From NCBI RefSeq assembly GCF_028737315.1, contig NZ_JAQZAO010000015.1:1-64000 (forward strand): a DNA stretch of 64,000 nt, written 5' to 3'. The notes beneath the pieces were generated by a model. It was not told where the DNA came from, searched no databases, and worked only from the letters and a program-made list of their open reading frames with translations. Positions 45,352 through 53,373 of the stretch are shown here, piece by piece (position 1 is the stretch's first letter; each line of letters begins with the position of its first letter). This stretch comes from Actinomycetospora lemnae (GTDB taxonomy: Bacteria; Actinomycetota; Actinomycetes; Mycobacteriales; Pseudonocardiaceae). A program made the translations under genes and the position numbers.

Positions 45352-46530
45352 ATGCCCGGCTCCGTCATCGTCTCCGGCAAGCGCACTCCCATCGGCAAGC
45401 TCTCCGGCGCGTTCGCCGGCATGACGGCCGGCGACCTGGGCACCACGGCGATCAAGGCCGCGCTCGAGGCCGCCGGCATCACCGGAGAGCAGGTCGAGTA
45501 CGTGATCATGGGTCAGGTGATCCAGGCCGGGAACGGCCAGAACCCGGCCCGCAAGGCGTCCACCGACGCCGGCATCCCGATGTCGACGCCCTCGTTCACG
45601 CTGAACAAGGTCTGTCTGTCCGGCCTCGACACCGTCGCCCTCGCCGACCAGATGATCCAGGCCGGTGAGTACGACATCGTCGTCGCCGGCGGCATGGAGT
45701 CGATGACGCAGGGGCCGCACATGCTCCCGAAGGCGCGCTCGGGCTACAAGTACGGCTCGGGCACGCTCGTCGACGCCACCGAGCACGACGGTCTCACCGA
45801 CGTCTACGACCACGAGTCGATGGGCGCCTCGACCGAGCGCTTCGCCTCGTCGATCGGGCTGTCGCGCCAGGAGATGGACGAGGTCTCGGCCGCGTCCCAC
45901 CAGCGCGCCGCCGACGCCGCCAAGAACGGCCGTTTCGAGGCCGAGATCACCGCCGTCCAGGTGCCGCAGCGCAAGGGCGACCCGATCAGCGTCACCGAGG
46001 ACGAGGGCGTCCGCGGCGACACCACCGCGGAGGGCCTCGGCAAGCTCAAGCCGGCGTTCTCCAAGGAGGGCGCGATCACCGCGGGCAGCAGCTCGCAGGT
46101 CTCCGACGGCGCGTCGGCCACGGTCGTCATGTCGGCGAAGAAGGCCCAGGAGCTGGGCCTCGAGCCGCTGTGCGAGATCCGCAGCCACGGCTGGGTCGCC
46201 GGCCCGGACAACTCGCTGCTCTCGCAGCCGTCGAACGCCGCGTTCAAGGCGCTGCGCCGCGAGGGCATCGACCCCTCGGACGTCTCCCTGTGGGAGATCA
46301 ACGAGGCGTTCGCGGCCGTCGCGATCCAGTCGGCCCGCGAGCTGGGTCTGAACTCCGACCAGGTCAACACCGACGGCGGCGCCATCGCCCTGGGCCACCC
46401 CATCGGCGCCACCGGCAACCGGCTCGCGGTGCACGCCGCCCACGAGCTGCGCCGCCGTGGCGGCGGCTACGCGGTCGCCAGCCTCTGCGGCGGCGGCGGC
46501 CAGGGCTCGGCGCTGATCTTCCACGCCTGA
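45352..46530 (+). CDS. phaA: Acetyl-CoA C-acetyltransferase (thiolase)
   Basis: A 392-residue thiolase starting at ATG 45352. It opens VIVSGKRTPIGKLSGAFAGM and has the acylated Cys in TLNKVCLSG (Cys88), NEAFAAVAIQSAREL, the catalytic His in ALGHPIGATGNR and the second Cys in SLCGGGGQGSALIF. It condenses two acetyl-CoA to acetoacetyl-CoA, the first step of PHB synthesis, fitting the phaB and phaC-like genes next door. It may also serve in fatty acid breakdown. A hairpin terminator follows. Confidence 0.93.
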   Translation: MPGSVIVSGKRTPIGKLSGAFAGMTAGDLGTTAIKAALEAAGITGEQVEYVIMGQVIQAGNGQNPARKASTDAGIPMSTPSFTLNKVCLSGLDTVALADQMIQAGEYDIVVAGGMESMTQGPHMLPKARSGYKYGSGTLVDATEHDGLTDVYDHESMGASTERFASSIGLSRQEMDEVSAASHQRAADAAKNGRFEAEITAVQVPQRKGDPISVTEDEGVRGDTTAEGLGKLKPAFSKEGAITAGSSSQVSDGASATVVMSAKKAQELGLEPLCEIRSHGWVAGPDNSLLSQPSNAAFKALRREGIDPSDVSLWEINEAFAAVAIQSARELGLNSDQVNTDGGAIALGHPIGATGNRLAVHAAHELRRRGGGYAVASLCGGGGQGSALIFHA

Positions 46531-46542
46531 CGCACGACCCCC

Positions 46543-46584
46543 ACGGCGCGGCGGTCACCTCTCGCGAGGTGGCCGCCGCGCCGT
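46543..46584 (+). terminator. Hairpin terminator after phaA
   Basis: An 18-bp stem (acggcgcggcggtcacct / aggtggccgccgcgccgt) with one G-U pair and the 6-base loop ctcgcg, starting 13 bases after the phaA stop. Confidence 0.8.
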
Positions 46585-46631
46585 CGTGCCTGCGGGAACC
46601 GGCGCCGGGCTCGCTGCGTCGAACCCGGGTG

Positions 46632-46669
46632 CGGGGCCGCGCCCGGTGGGAGGAGCCGGCGCGGCCCCG
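46632..46669. other. Second GC-rich inverted repeat in the phaA-mscR gap
   Basis: Arms cggggccgcgcc and ggcgcggccccg (12 bp perfect) around a 14-base loop that includes ggaggag. It may be a second terminator or part of the mscR leader. Confidence 0.4.
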
Positions 46670-46765
46670 TCCGGACGACCAGGCTGTGGATCGATCATGC
46701 TCACGGCGGTGACCATGGTCGGGTGCGCATGCCAAGGTGGGCGCCCGGGCACAGGTGACCCGGAG

Positions 46766-46793
46766 CACACCCTGAGAACCACACCCTGAGAAC
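46766..46793 (+). repeat. 14-bp perfect tandem duplication ahead of mscR
   Basis: cacaccctgagaac occurs twice in a row (46766-46779, 46780-46793), directly upstream of the GGAGG ribosome site of mscR. Confidence 0.8.
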
Positions 46794-46807
46794 ACGGAGG
46801 CGAGCAC

Positions 46808-47896
46808 ATGCCGCAGGAGGTCCGGGGCGTCGTGTCCCGGGAGAAGGGCAAGCCGGTGACGGTCGAGACGATCGTCATCCCCGATCCCGGTCCGGGCGAG
46901 GCCGTGGTGAAGGTCCAGGCCTGCGGGGTCTGCCACACCGACCTGCACTACCGCGAGGGCAACATCGAGGACGCCTACCCGTTCCTGCTCGGCCACGAGG
47001 CCGCAGGCGTGGTGGAGGCGCTCGGCGAGGGCGTCGAGGGGCTCGAGGTCGGCGACTACGTCATCCTCAACTGGCGTGCCGTGTGCGGGGTCTGTCGCGC
47101 GTGCCGCAAGGGCCAGCACCACCTGTGCTTCGACACCCACAACGCTGCCCAGGCGATGACGCTCAAGGAGACCGGCGAGGAGCTCAAGCCGGCCCTGGGC
47201 ATCGGCGCGTTCGCGGAGAAGACGCTGGTGCACTCCGGCCAGTGCACGAAGGTCAACCCCGACATCGATCCGGCCCAGGCCGGGCTCATCGGCTGCGGGA
47301 TCATGGCCGGCGCGGGCGCCGCCATCAACACCGGCGAGGTCAAGCGCGGTGAGACCGTGGCGGTCATCGGCTGCGGCGGGGTGGGCGACGCGGCGATCGC
47401 CGGCGCGGCGCTGGCCGGGGCCACGACGATCATCGCGGTCGACACCGAGGACCGGAAGCTGGAGTGGGCCAAGGGCTTCGGCGCCACCCACACCATCAAC
47501 GCGAAGAACACCGACCCGGTGCAGGGCATCCGCGACCTCACCGGCGGCTTCGGCGCCGACGTCGTCGTCGACGCGGTCGGCATCCCGGCCACGTGGAAGC
47601 AGGCGTTCGAGGCCCGCGACCTCGCCGGCCGGCTGGTGCTCGTCGGCGTGCCGTCGCCGGACATGAAGCTCGAGGCCGACTTCCAGCCGTTCTTCTCCCA
47701 CGGCGGGTCGCTGCGGGCGTCCTGGTACGGCGACTGCCTGCCCAGCCGCGACTTCCCCATGCTGGTCGACCTCGCCCTGCAGGGCCGTTTTCCGCTCGAC
47801 AAGTTCGTCACCGAGCGGATCTCCCTCGACGACGTCGAGCAGTCCTTCGAGAAGATGCACCACGGTGACGTGCTGCGTTCGGTGGTGATCCTGTGA
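46808..47896 (+). CDS. mscR: S-(hydroxymethyl)mycothiol dehydrogenase
   Basis: A 362-residue zinc medium-chain dehydrogenase. It begins [31 protein letters not shown], the standard start of the mycothiol-dependent formaldehyde dehydrogenase. The catalytic zinc ligands are in CGVCHTD and GHEAAG, the structural zinc site is [15 protein letters not shown], and the NAD site is [14 protein letters not shown]. It oxidises S-hydroxymethyl-mycothiol formed from formaldehyde; nitrosomycothiol is also a substrate in relatives. The ATG follows GGAGG. The next gene overlaps by 4 bases (GTGA). Confidence 0.95.
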   Translation: MPQEVRGVVSREKGKPVTVETIVIPDPGPGEAVVKVQACGVCHTDLHYREGNIEDAYPFLLGHEAAGVVEALGEGVEGLEVGDYVILNWRAVCGVCRACRKGQHHLCFDTHNAAQAMTLKETGEELKPALGIGAFAEKTLVHSGQCTKVNPDIDPAQAGLIGCGIMAGAGAAINTGEVKRGETVAVIGCGGVGDAAIAGAALAGATTIIAVDTEDRKLEWAKGFGATHTINAKNTDPVQGIRDLTGGFGADVVVDAVGIPATWKQAFEARDLAGRLVLVGVPSPDMKLEADFQPFFSHGGSLRASWYGDCLPSRDFPMLVDLALQGRFPLDKFVTERISLDDVEQSFEKMHHGDVLRSVVIL

Positions 47897-48537
47897 CCGC
47901 CGAGAAGGTGAGCGAGGGCGTCGAGCACCTCACCACGTCCGGCCAGTTCCAGATCGACGGGAACTCGTTCGACGTCGACAACAACGTCTGGATCGTCGGC
48001 GACTCGTCCGAGGTCGTCCTCCTCGACGCCCCGCACGACGCGGAGGCGATCAAGAAGGCGATCGGCGACCGCAACGTCGTGGCCATCCTGTGCACGCACT
48101 CGCACAACGACCACGTCAACGCGGCGCCGGCGATCGCGTCGGCGTTCGACGCGCCGATCCTGCTCAACCCGGACGACCGGGTGGTCTGGAACCTCACCTA
48201 CCCGGACCGCGAGCCCGACGGCGAGATCCACGACGGCGAGACGTTCACCATCGGCGGGATCGACCTCCGGGCGATCCACACGCCGGGGCACTCCCCCGGG
48301 TCGACGGTGTTCTACGCGCCCGACCTCGGCACGCTGTTCTCCGGGGACACCCTGTTCAACGGCGGGCCCGGTGCGACGGGGCCGTCGTACTCGGACTTCA
48401 ACGTGATCATCGAGTCGCTGGCGGAGAAGGTCTTCTCACTGCCCGGGGACACCATCGTGCGCACCGGGCACGGCGACACGACGAAGGTCGGGGACGAGGC
48501 CTCGCGCCTCGAGGAGTACCGCGAGCGGGGCTACTGA
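47893..48537 (+). CDS. MBL-fold metallo-hydrolase, partner of mscR
   Basis: A 214-residue metallo-beta-lactamase-fold hydrolase starting at GTG 47893. It has the metal motif THSHNDHVN, a third His in [10 protein letters not shown], Asp in [13 protein letters not shown], and the final [12 protein letters not shown]. The same gene follows the mycothiol-dependent dehydrogenase in other actinobacteria (Rv2259-Rv2260 type pair). It may hydrolyse the S-formyl-mycothiol made by mscR, but that role is inferred from the pairing. Confidence 0.9.
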   Translation: MTAEKVSEGVEHLTTSGQFQIDGNSFDVDNNVWIVGDSSEVVLLDAPHDAEAIKKAIGDRNVVAILCTHSHNDHVNAAPAIASAFDAPILLNPDDRVVWNLTYPDREPDGEIHDGETFTIGGIDLRAIHTPGHSPGSTVFYAPDLGTLFSGDTLFNGGPGATGPSYSDFNVIIESLAEKVFSLPGDTIVRTGHGDTTKVGDEASRLEEYRERGY

Positions 48538-48544
48538 CGCGGGC

Positions 48545-49633
48545 TTGACCCCCTCTCCGGACGACGAGTACCCGGCCGACCCCTATCCCGGGGTCGCGCC
48601 GGGTTTCTCGTTCGTGCACCTGCATCGGGCGAGCCACCGGCTCGAGCCCTCCGACCGGGCCGCGGCCGGGTGGACCGTGGACGGCGACGACCTCGACCGG
48701 TGGCTCGCCGGGCACGGGGCCGCGCCGATGGCGGCGAGGGTCCCGGTGCTCGCCTTCGGGTCCAACCGCAGTCCGGGCAAGCTGACGTGGCTGCGCGAGC
48801 ACCTGGGCCTCGCGGGGCCGGTGGTGGTCCTGCGCGCGCGGGTGGAGGGCCTGGCCGCGGTGTGGGCCGCGGGGCTGCGGGCGCGGGACGGGGCGCGGCC
48901 GGCGACGCTCGCCGTGGCGGCGGGCGCGGTCGAGACCCACGCGGTGTGGATGGCGACGCCGGACCAGGTCGCCGTGCTCGACCGCTGCGAGGGACGGGGC
49001 GAGCGCTACGACCTCGTGCGGCTGCGTACGGGCCACGTGGAGACCGAGGACGGCGCGCGCCTCGACGGCGTCTGGACCTACTGGGCGGGCGCCCCGGGGC
49101 CACGCCGCGCCGCGGAGCCGGACCCGTCCGCGTCGCGGGCCCCGCTGCTCGTCGACGGGGCGCCGGTGCCGGTCGTCGATGTCGACCAGGCCGCCGCCCG
49201 GGACCTCGTGGGCGAGCCGGCCCCGCCCGTCCGGGACGTCGTCAGCGTCGAGCACGGCACCCCCGACCCGTCGTCGTGGCCCGACCGCGTGTTCGTCTAC
49301 GGCACCCTGATGCCGGGCCGGCGCGCCTGGCGGCTGATGGCGCCGCACGTCACGGGCGCGCCCGTCGAGGCGTGGCTGCCGGGCCGGGTGCACGACACCG
49401 GGCGCGGCTACCCGGCCCTCGTCCGTGGCGGTCCGGGACGGGCGCACGGGGCCGTGCTGACGCTCGCCGACCCGCCGGCCGCACTGCCGGCGCTCGACGC
49501 CTACGAGGGGCCCGAGTACCGCCGCCAGCGCGCCGTCGCGCACACCGCCGGCGGGCGCCTGCCGGTATGGGTGTGGACCTGGCCCGGCCCGGTGTCCGGC
49601 GCGCCGCTGACCGACCCCTGGCCGGTGGGCTGA
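48545..49633 (+). CDS. Double GGCT-fold (gamma-glutamylcyclotransferase-like) protein
   Basis: A 362-residue protein starting at a TTG (48545; no strong ribosome site, so the start is uncertain). Residues about 65-230 hold a first cyclotransferase-like segment (VLAFGSNRSPGKLTWLREH). Residues about 238-360 hold a second, typical AIG2/GGCT domain (DRVFVYGTLMPGRRAW, YPALVRGGPGRAHGAVL, LDAYEGPEYRRQ). The second has the conserved YGTL loop and a Glu in the expected place. Activity on gamma-glutamyl compounds is possible for the second domain; the first looks adapted. It lies next to the mycothiol genes, but no link is shown. Confidence 0.7.
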   Translation: MTPSPDDEYPADPYPGVAPGFSFVHLHRASHRLEPSDRAAAGWTVDGDDLDRWLAGHGAAPMAARVPVLAFGSNRSPGKLTWLREHLGLAGPVVVLRARVEGLAAVWAAGLRARDGARPATLAVAAGAVETHAVWMATPDQVAVLDRCEGRGERYDLVRLRTGHVETEDGARLDGVWTYWAGAPGPRRAAEPDPSASRAPLLVDGAPVPVVDVDQAAARDLVGEPAPPVRDVVSVEHGTPDPSSWPDRVFVYGTLMPGRRAWRLMAPHVTGAPVEAWLPGRVHDTGRGYPALVRGGPGRAHGAVLTLADPPAALPALDAYEGPEYRRQRAVAHTAGGRLPVWVWTWPGPVSGAPLTDPWPVG

Positions 49634-49636
49634 GGG

Positions 49637-49930
49637 CTACCAGCGCGTGCGGACGGTGACCCAGCCGGGCGCCGCGGGTGCCGCCGGGGAGACCGGGCGC
49701 GGCGCCGCCTCCGGCGTCGGACCCGTGGCGGCGTCCTCGTCGCGCCGGTGGGCGTGGCGTCCGAGCGCGAGGAGCACCGTCCCCACGAGGAGCGCGACGC
49801 CCGCCAGGACGAGCACACCGAGCGCGACGAACGACGGCACGCCGTGCAGCCGCGGGACCCCGGGCACAGCGAGCGGCACGGCGCCCAGGAGCAGGATCAT
49901 CGTCACCGTCGCCACCACCGCGATGCGCAC
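49637..49930 (-). CDS. Small two-span membrane protein
   Basis: A 97-residue protein starting at GTG 49930 with GGGAGGGGG upstream. Two hydrophobic segments (AVVATVTMILLLGAVPLAVPG and FVALGVLVLAGVALLVGTVLLALG) are followed by a charged, then Pro/Ala-rich tail. No family is recognised. It is convergent with the GGCT gene (3 bases apart) and divergent from the ABC exporter. Confidence 0.6.
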   Translation of the reverse strand: MRIAVVATVTMILLLGAVPLAVPGVPRLHGVPSFVALGVLVLAGVALLVGTVLLALGRHAHRRDEDAATGPTPEAAPRPVSPAAPAAPGWVTVRTRW

Positions 49931-50097
49931 GCCGCCCCCTCCCGCCGGATCTCCAGCCTCCACCGGAGGTCGCACGGTCCACCAGGGCTCGTTACCCCGA
50001 ACGGGGTCACGATGCGGTCCCGGTCGGCGGGTCGTCCCCCGGTGGACGCGATCGGGGGACTCCGACATCCTGACCGCCGGCTCGGAGGTGGGGAGCG

Positions 50098-51030
50098 ATG
50101 CTCGAGATCGACGGGATCTCCAAGCGGTTCGGGTCCACGGTGGCGCTGGACGGCATGACCTTCACGGTGCGGCCCGGGGAGCTCTACGGCTTCGTCGGCG
50201 CCAACGGCGCGGGCAAGACGACGACGATGCGGATCGCGCTCGGCGTGCTCGCCGCCGACGCCGGGGAGGTGCGCCTGGACGACCGCCCGCTCGACGCCTC
50301 ATCGCGGCGGCGGATCGGCTACATGCCCGAGGAGCGCGGCCTCTACCCGCGCATGGCCGTCGGCACCCAGCTGCGGTACCTGGCCGAGCTGCGCGGGCGC
50401 TCGGCCGCCGAGGCGCGGGCGGCCACCGAGCGCTGGACCGAGCGCCTGGGGATCGCCGATCGCCGCGCCGACGAGGTCCAGCGCCTGAGCCTGGGCAACC
50501 AGCAGCGCGTCCAGCTCGCCGCCGCGCTCGTCGCCGACCCCGACGTCCTCGTGCTCGACGAGCCCTTCTCGGGCCTCGACCCGATGGCCGTCGACGTCAT
50601 GAGCGAGGTCCTGCGCGAGCGCCGGGACGCGGGCGCGCCGGTGGTCTTCTCGTCGCACCAGCTCGAGCTCGTCGAGCGGCTCTGCGACCGGGTCGGGATC
50701 GTGCGCGCGGGGCGCCTCGTCGCCGAGGGCACGGTCGCGGAGCTGCGCGAGGCCTCGGCGACCGAGGTCGTCGTCGACGCCCCGCGGGCGGCGACGGGGT
50801 GGGCCGACGTCCTGCCCGGCGTCGCCGCGGTCCGCACGACCGCGGAGGGCACCGTGCTGACGCTGGCCGACGCCTCCGACGCGACGCTGGGCACGGTGCT
50901 CGACGCGGCGCGGCGCACGGGCCCGGTACACGAGTTCCGGCGCCGCCGCCCGACTCTCGCCGAGATCTACCGCGACGCCGTCGCCGACCACCACCCGGAC
51001 GCCCGCCCGCGGCCCGGCGCCGCGGCGTGA
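50098..51030 (+). CDS. ABC transporter ATP-binding protein (NatA-like)
   Basis: A 310-residue ATPase of the DrrA/NatA type starting at ATG 50098 after GGAGGTGGGGAG. Walker A is GANGAGKTTT, the Q-loop region is IGYMPEERGLYPRM, the signature is LSLGNQQRVQLAAAL, and Walker B is VLVLDEPFSGLDPM with the H-loop in FSSHQLE. The C-terminal extension (about 230-310) is typical of exporters. YMPEERGL is characteristic of the NatA-type sodium exporter group. It overlaps the permease gene by 4 bases. Confidence 0.92.
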   Translation: MLEIDGISKRFGSTVALDGMTFTVRPGELYGFVGANGAGKTTTMRIALGVLAADAGEVRLDDRPLDASSRRRIGYMPEERGLYPRMAVGTQLRYLAELRGRSAAEARAATERWTERLGIADRRADEVQRLSLGNQQRVQLAAALVADPDVLVLDEPFSGLDPMAVDVMSEVLRERRDAGAPVVFSSHQLELVERLCDRVGIVRAGRLVAEGTVAELREASATEVVVDAPRAATGWADVLPGVAAVRTTAEGTVLTLADASDATLGTVLDAARRTGPVHEFRRRRPTLAEIYRDAVADHHPDARPRPGAAA

Positions 51031-52220
51031 CCGGACGCCTGCGCCCCGTCGCGCTCATCGCCCGGCGGGAGTTCGCCGCGCGGGTCCGGGGGCGCGCGTT
51101 CGTCTTCGGCACCCTCGCCGTCCTGGTGCTGCTCGGCGCCTACGCGGCGGTGCTCGCCACCATCACCGCGGGCGAGGACACCGCGCGGGTCGGCGTCACG
51201 GGCCCCGCGACCGTCCTCGCCGGCCCGTTGCAGCGCGCGGCCCCCACCGAGGGCGTCACGCTCACGGTCATCCCGCAGCCCGACGTCGCGGCGGGCGAGG
51301 CCGCGGTCCGCGCCGGCGACCTCGACGCCCTCGTCGGCGGTGAGCCCGCGCGACCACGGGTGTTCGTCGAGTCGGAGCCCCCGGCCGACCTGGAACGGGT
51401 GCTGGACGACGCCACGACCGTCGTCGCCCGCGACGCGTTCCTCACCGGCCGCGGGGTGGCCCCGGGGGCGCTGGACGCGGCGCTGGCCGAGTCGGGGCCG
51501 GTGTTCGTGGCCGTCGAGCCGCCCGACCCGCAGGCCGGGCCGCGGCTGGGCCTGGGGCTGGCGGGCGCGTTCCTGCTGTTCTTCTCCATCCAGTCCTACG
51601 GCGCGATGGTCGCCCAGGGCGTCGTGGAGGAGAAGGCGAGCCGCGTCGTCGAGATCGTGCTGTCGTCGGTGCGGCCGTGGCAGCTGCTGCTGGGCAAGGT
51701 GCTCGGGCTCGGCGCGGTGGGGCTGCTGCAGCTCGTGATCCTCGGGGGTGCCGGGCTCGCCGTCGCCGGGGTGGCGGGCGTGCTCGTCGTGGGCCCCGGG
51801 CTCGTGACGACGCTGGTGTCGGTGGTCGTCTGGTACCTGCTCGGGTTCGCGCTCTACGCGACGGTGTTCGCCGCCGCCGGGTCGCTGGTGTCGCGCCAGG
51901 AGGACACGCAGAGCGTGCTCTCGCCGGTGACGATCACGGTGCTGCTCGGGTTCGTCGTCGGCTTCAACCTGCTGACCTCCGACCCGCGCGGCACCGGGAT
52001 CACCGTGCTCTCGCTGCTGCCGCCGTTCAGCCCGCTGTTCATGCCCGCCCGCGTGGCGCTGGGGGTCGCGCCGGTGGGCCAGGTCGTGCTCGCCTTCGCG
52101 CTGACGATCGCGTTCACGGGCGTCGTGCTGGCCCTCGGGGGGCGGATCTACGCGAACTCGGTGCTGCGCACGGGTGCGCGCGTGTCGCTGCGTGAGGCCC
52201 TGGGGCGGGCCCGGAGCTGA
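51027..52220 (+). CDS. ABC-2 type permease (NatB-like)
   Basis: A 397-residue permease starting at GTG 51027. It begins with a cytosolic Arg-rich start, then span 1 (VFGTLAVLVLLGAYAAVLATI) and a large outer domain (about 45-175). A further five spans follow, including VVEEKASRVVEIVLSSVRPWQLLLGKVLGLGAVGLLQL, the conserved loop of NatB/ABC-2 permeases. Together with the upstream ATPase it forms an exporter, perhaps of Na+ or a small compound. The substrate is not established. Confidence 0.9.
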   Translation: MTGRLRPVALIARREFAARVRGRAFVFGTLAVLVLLGAYAAVLATITAGEDTARVGVTGPATVLAGPLQRAAPTEGVTLTVIPQPDVAAGEAAVRAGDLDALVGGEPARPRVFVESEPPADLERVLDDATTVVARDAFLTGRGVAPGALDAALAESGPVFVAVEPPDPQAGPRLGLGLAGAFLLFFSIQSYGAMVAQGVVEEKASRVVEIVLSSVRPWQLLLGKVLGLGAVGLLQLVILGGAGLAVAGVAGVLVVGPGLVTTLVSVVVWYLLGFALYATVFAAAGSLVSRQEDTQSVLSPVTITVLLGFVVGFNLLTSDPRGTGITVLSLLPPFSPLFMPARVALGVAPVGQVVLAFALTIAFTGVVLALGGRIYANSVLRTGARVSLREALGRARS

Positions 52221-52301
52221 CGGGGCGTCCGCCGGCGACGCGAAGCGGTCGAGATCGTCTCCCCCCTCGCCTTCTCCCGCCGGTGGTGCAACGATCTCGC
52301 G

Positions 52302-53297
52302 ATGCTCACACGGTCCACGGGGCGGATGGTCGGCGCGACCATCGCCGTGCTCGCGTTCGTCCTCGCCGGCTGCGGCGGCCTCTCCGGCTCCGGTCAGCCC
52401 CAGGCCCAGGGCGGCAGCCTCGCCGCCAGCGGTATCAACCTCGCCGGGCAGACCTACACGGTCGGTGGGCAGGAGTTCGACGAGCAGCTGCTGCTCTGCA
52501 AGATGAGCGTCGCCTCCCTGCAGTCGGTCGGCGCGACCGTCAACGACCGCTGCAACATCACCGGCTCCGCCGCGGCCCGCCAGGCGCTGCTCTCCGGCGA
52601 GATCGACATGGGCTGGTCGTACACCGGCACCGGCTGGATCGCGAACCTCGGCAACACCACGCCGATCCCCGACTCGCAGCAGCAGTACATCGCGACGCGC
52701 GACCAGGACCTGGAGCGCAACCAGATCGTCTGGACCAACCCGACGCCGTTCAACAACACCTACGCGATCGCCACCACCCGGGCCTTCGCCGACCAGAACA
52801 ACCTGCGCACCACGACGGACTGGGCGAACTTCATCAACAGCGGCGACCCGCGGGCCACCACCTGCGTCGAGGCCGAGTTCGCGAGCCGCAACGACGGCCT
52901 GCCCAACCTGCTCAAGACCTACGGGGTCACCCGGCCCTACGACTCCCCGCCGGCGCTGACCGTGCTCGACACCGGCGCGATCTACCAGGCCACGGCCAAC
53001 GCGAACCCCTGCTTCTTCGGCGAGGTGTTCACCACCGACGGTCGCATCCCGGCGCTGAACCTCGTGTCGCTCGCCGACGACCGCAACTTCTTCCCGAAGT
53101 ACAACGCGTCGAACACCATCCGCAAGAACGTCGTCGACCGGAACCCGCAGGTCGTCGAGGTGTTCAACCAGATCGCGCCGCGCCTGACCGACGACGTCAT
53201 GCTCAACCTCAACGGGCAGATCTCGTCCCAGGGCCGCGACGCCGACCAGGTCGCCCGCGAGTTCCTGACGCAGCAGGGCCTCATCGGCCAGCAGTGA
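52302..53297 (+). CDS. Substrate-binding lipoprotein of the OpuAC (glycine-betaine) family
   Basis: A 331-residue lipoprotein starting at ATG 52302. The lipobox LAGCGG (Cys at about residue 24) follows a hydrophobic signal. The mature part is an OpuAC-type periplasmic-binding fold: LAGQTYTVGGQEFDEQLLL, MGWSYTGTGWI, ATTRAFADQNNLRTTTDW, ARQALLSGEIDMG and CFFGEVFTTDGRIPALNLVSLADD. Such proteins deliver betaine, choline or carnitine to an ABC importer. No OpuA permease or ATPase is next to it. A strong terminator follows the gene. Confidence 0.88.
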   Translation: MLTRSTGRMVGATIAVLAFVLAGCGGLSGSGQPQAQGGSLAASGINLAGQTYTVGGQEFDEQLLLCKMSVASLQSVGATVNDRCNITGSAAARQALLSGEIDMGWSYTGTGWIANLGNTTPIPDSQQQYIATRDQDLERNQIVWTNPTPFNNTYAIATTRAFADQNNLRTTTDWANFINSGDPRATTCVEAEFASRNDGLPNLLKTYGVTRPYDSPPALTVLDTGAIYQATANANPCFFGEVFTTDGRIPALNLVSLADDRNFFPKYNASNTIRKNVVDRNPQVVEVFNQIAPRLTDDVMLNLNGQISSQGRDADQVAREFLTQQGLIGQQ

Positions 53298-53315
53298 CAC
53301 CCGCCCCCTGCTGAC

Positions 53316-53360
53316 CGAAGGGCACCTCCGCTCGACTAGATCGAGCGGAGGTGCCCTTCG
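53316..53360. terminator. 20-bp perfect hairpin terminator
   Basis: Arms cgaagggcacctccgctcga (53316-53335) and its exact complement (53341-53360) around the 5-base loop ctaga. It lies between the convergent OpuAC-type and photolyase genes and can act for both. Confidence 0.92.
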
Positions 53361-53373
53361 CTCGTCAAGGGTC

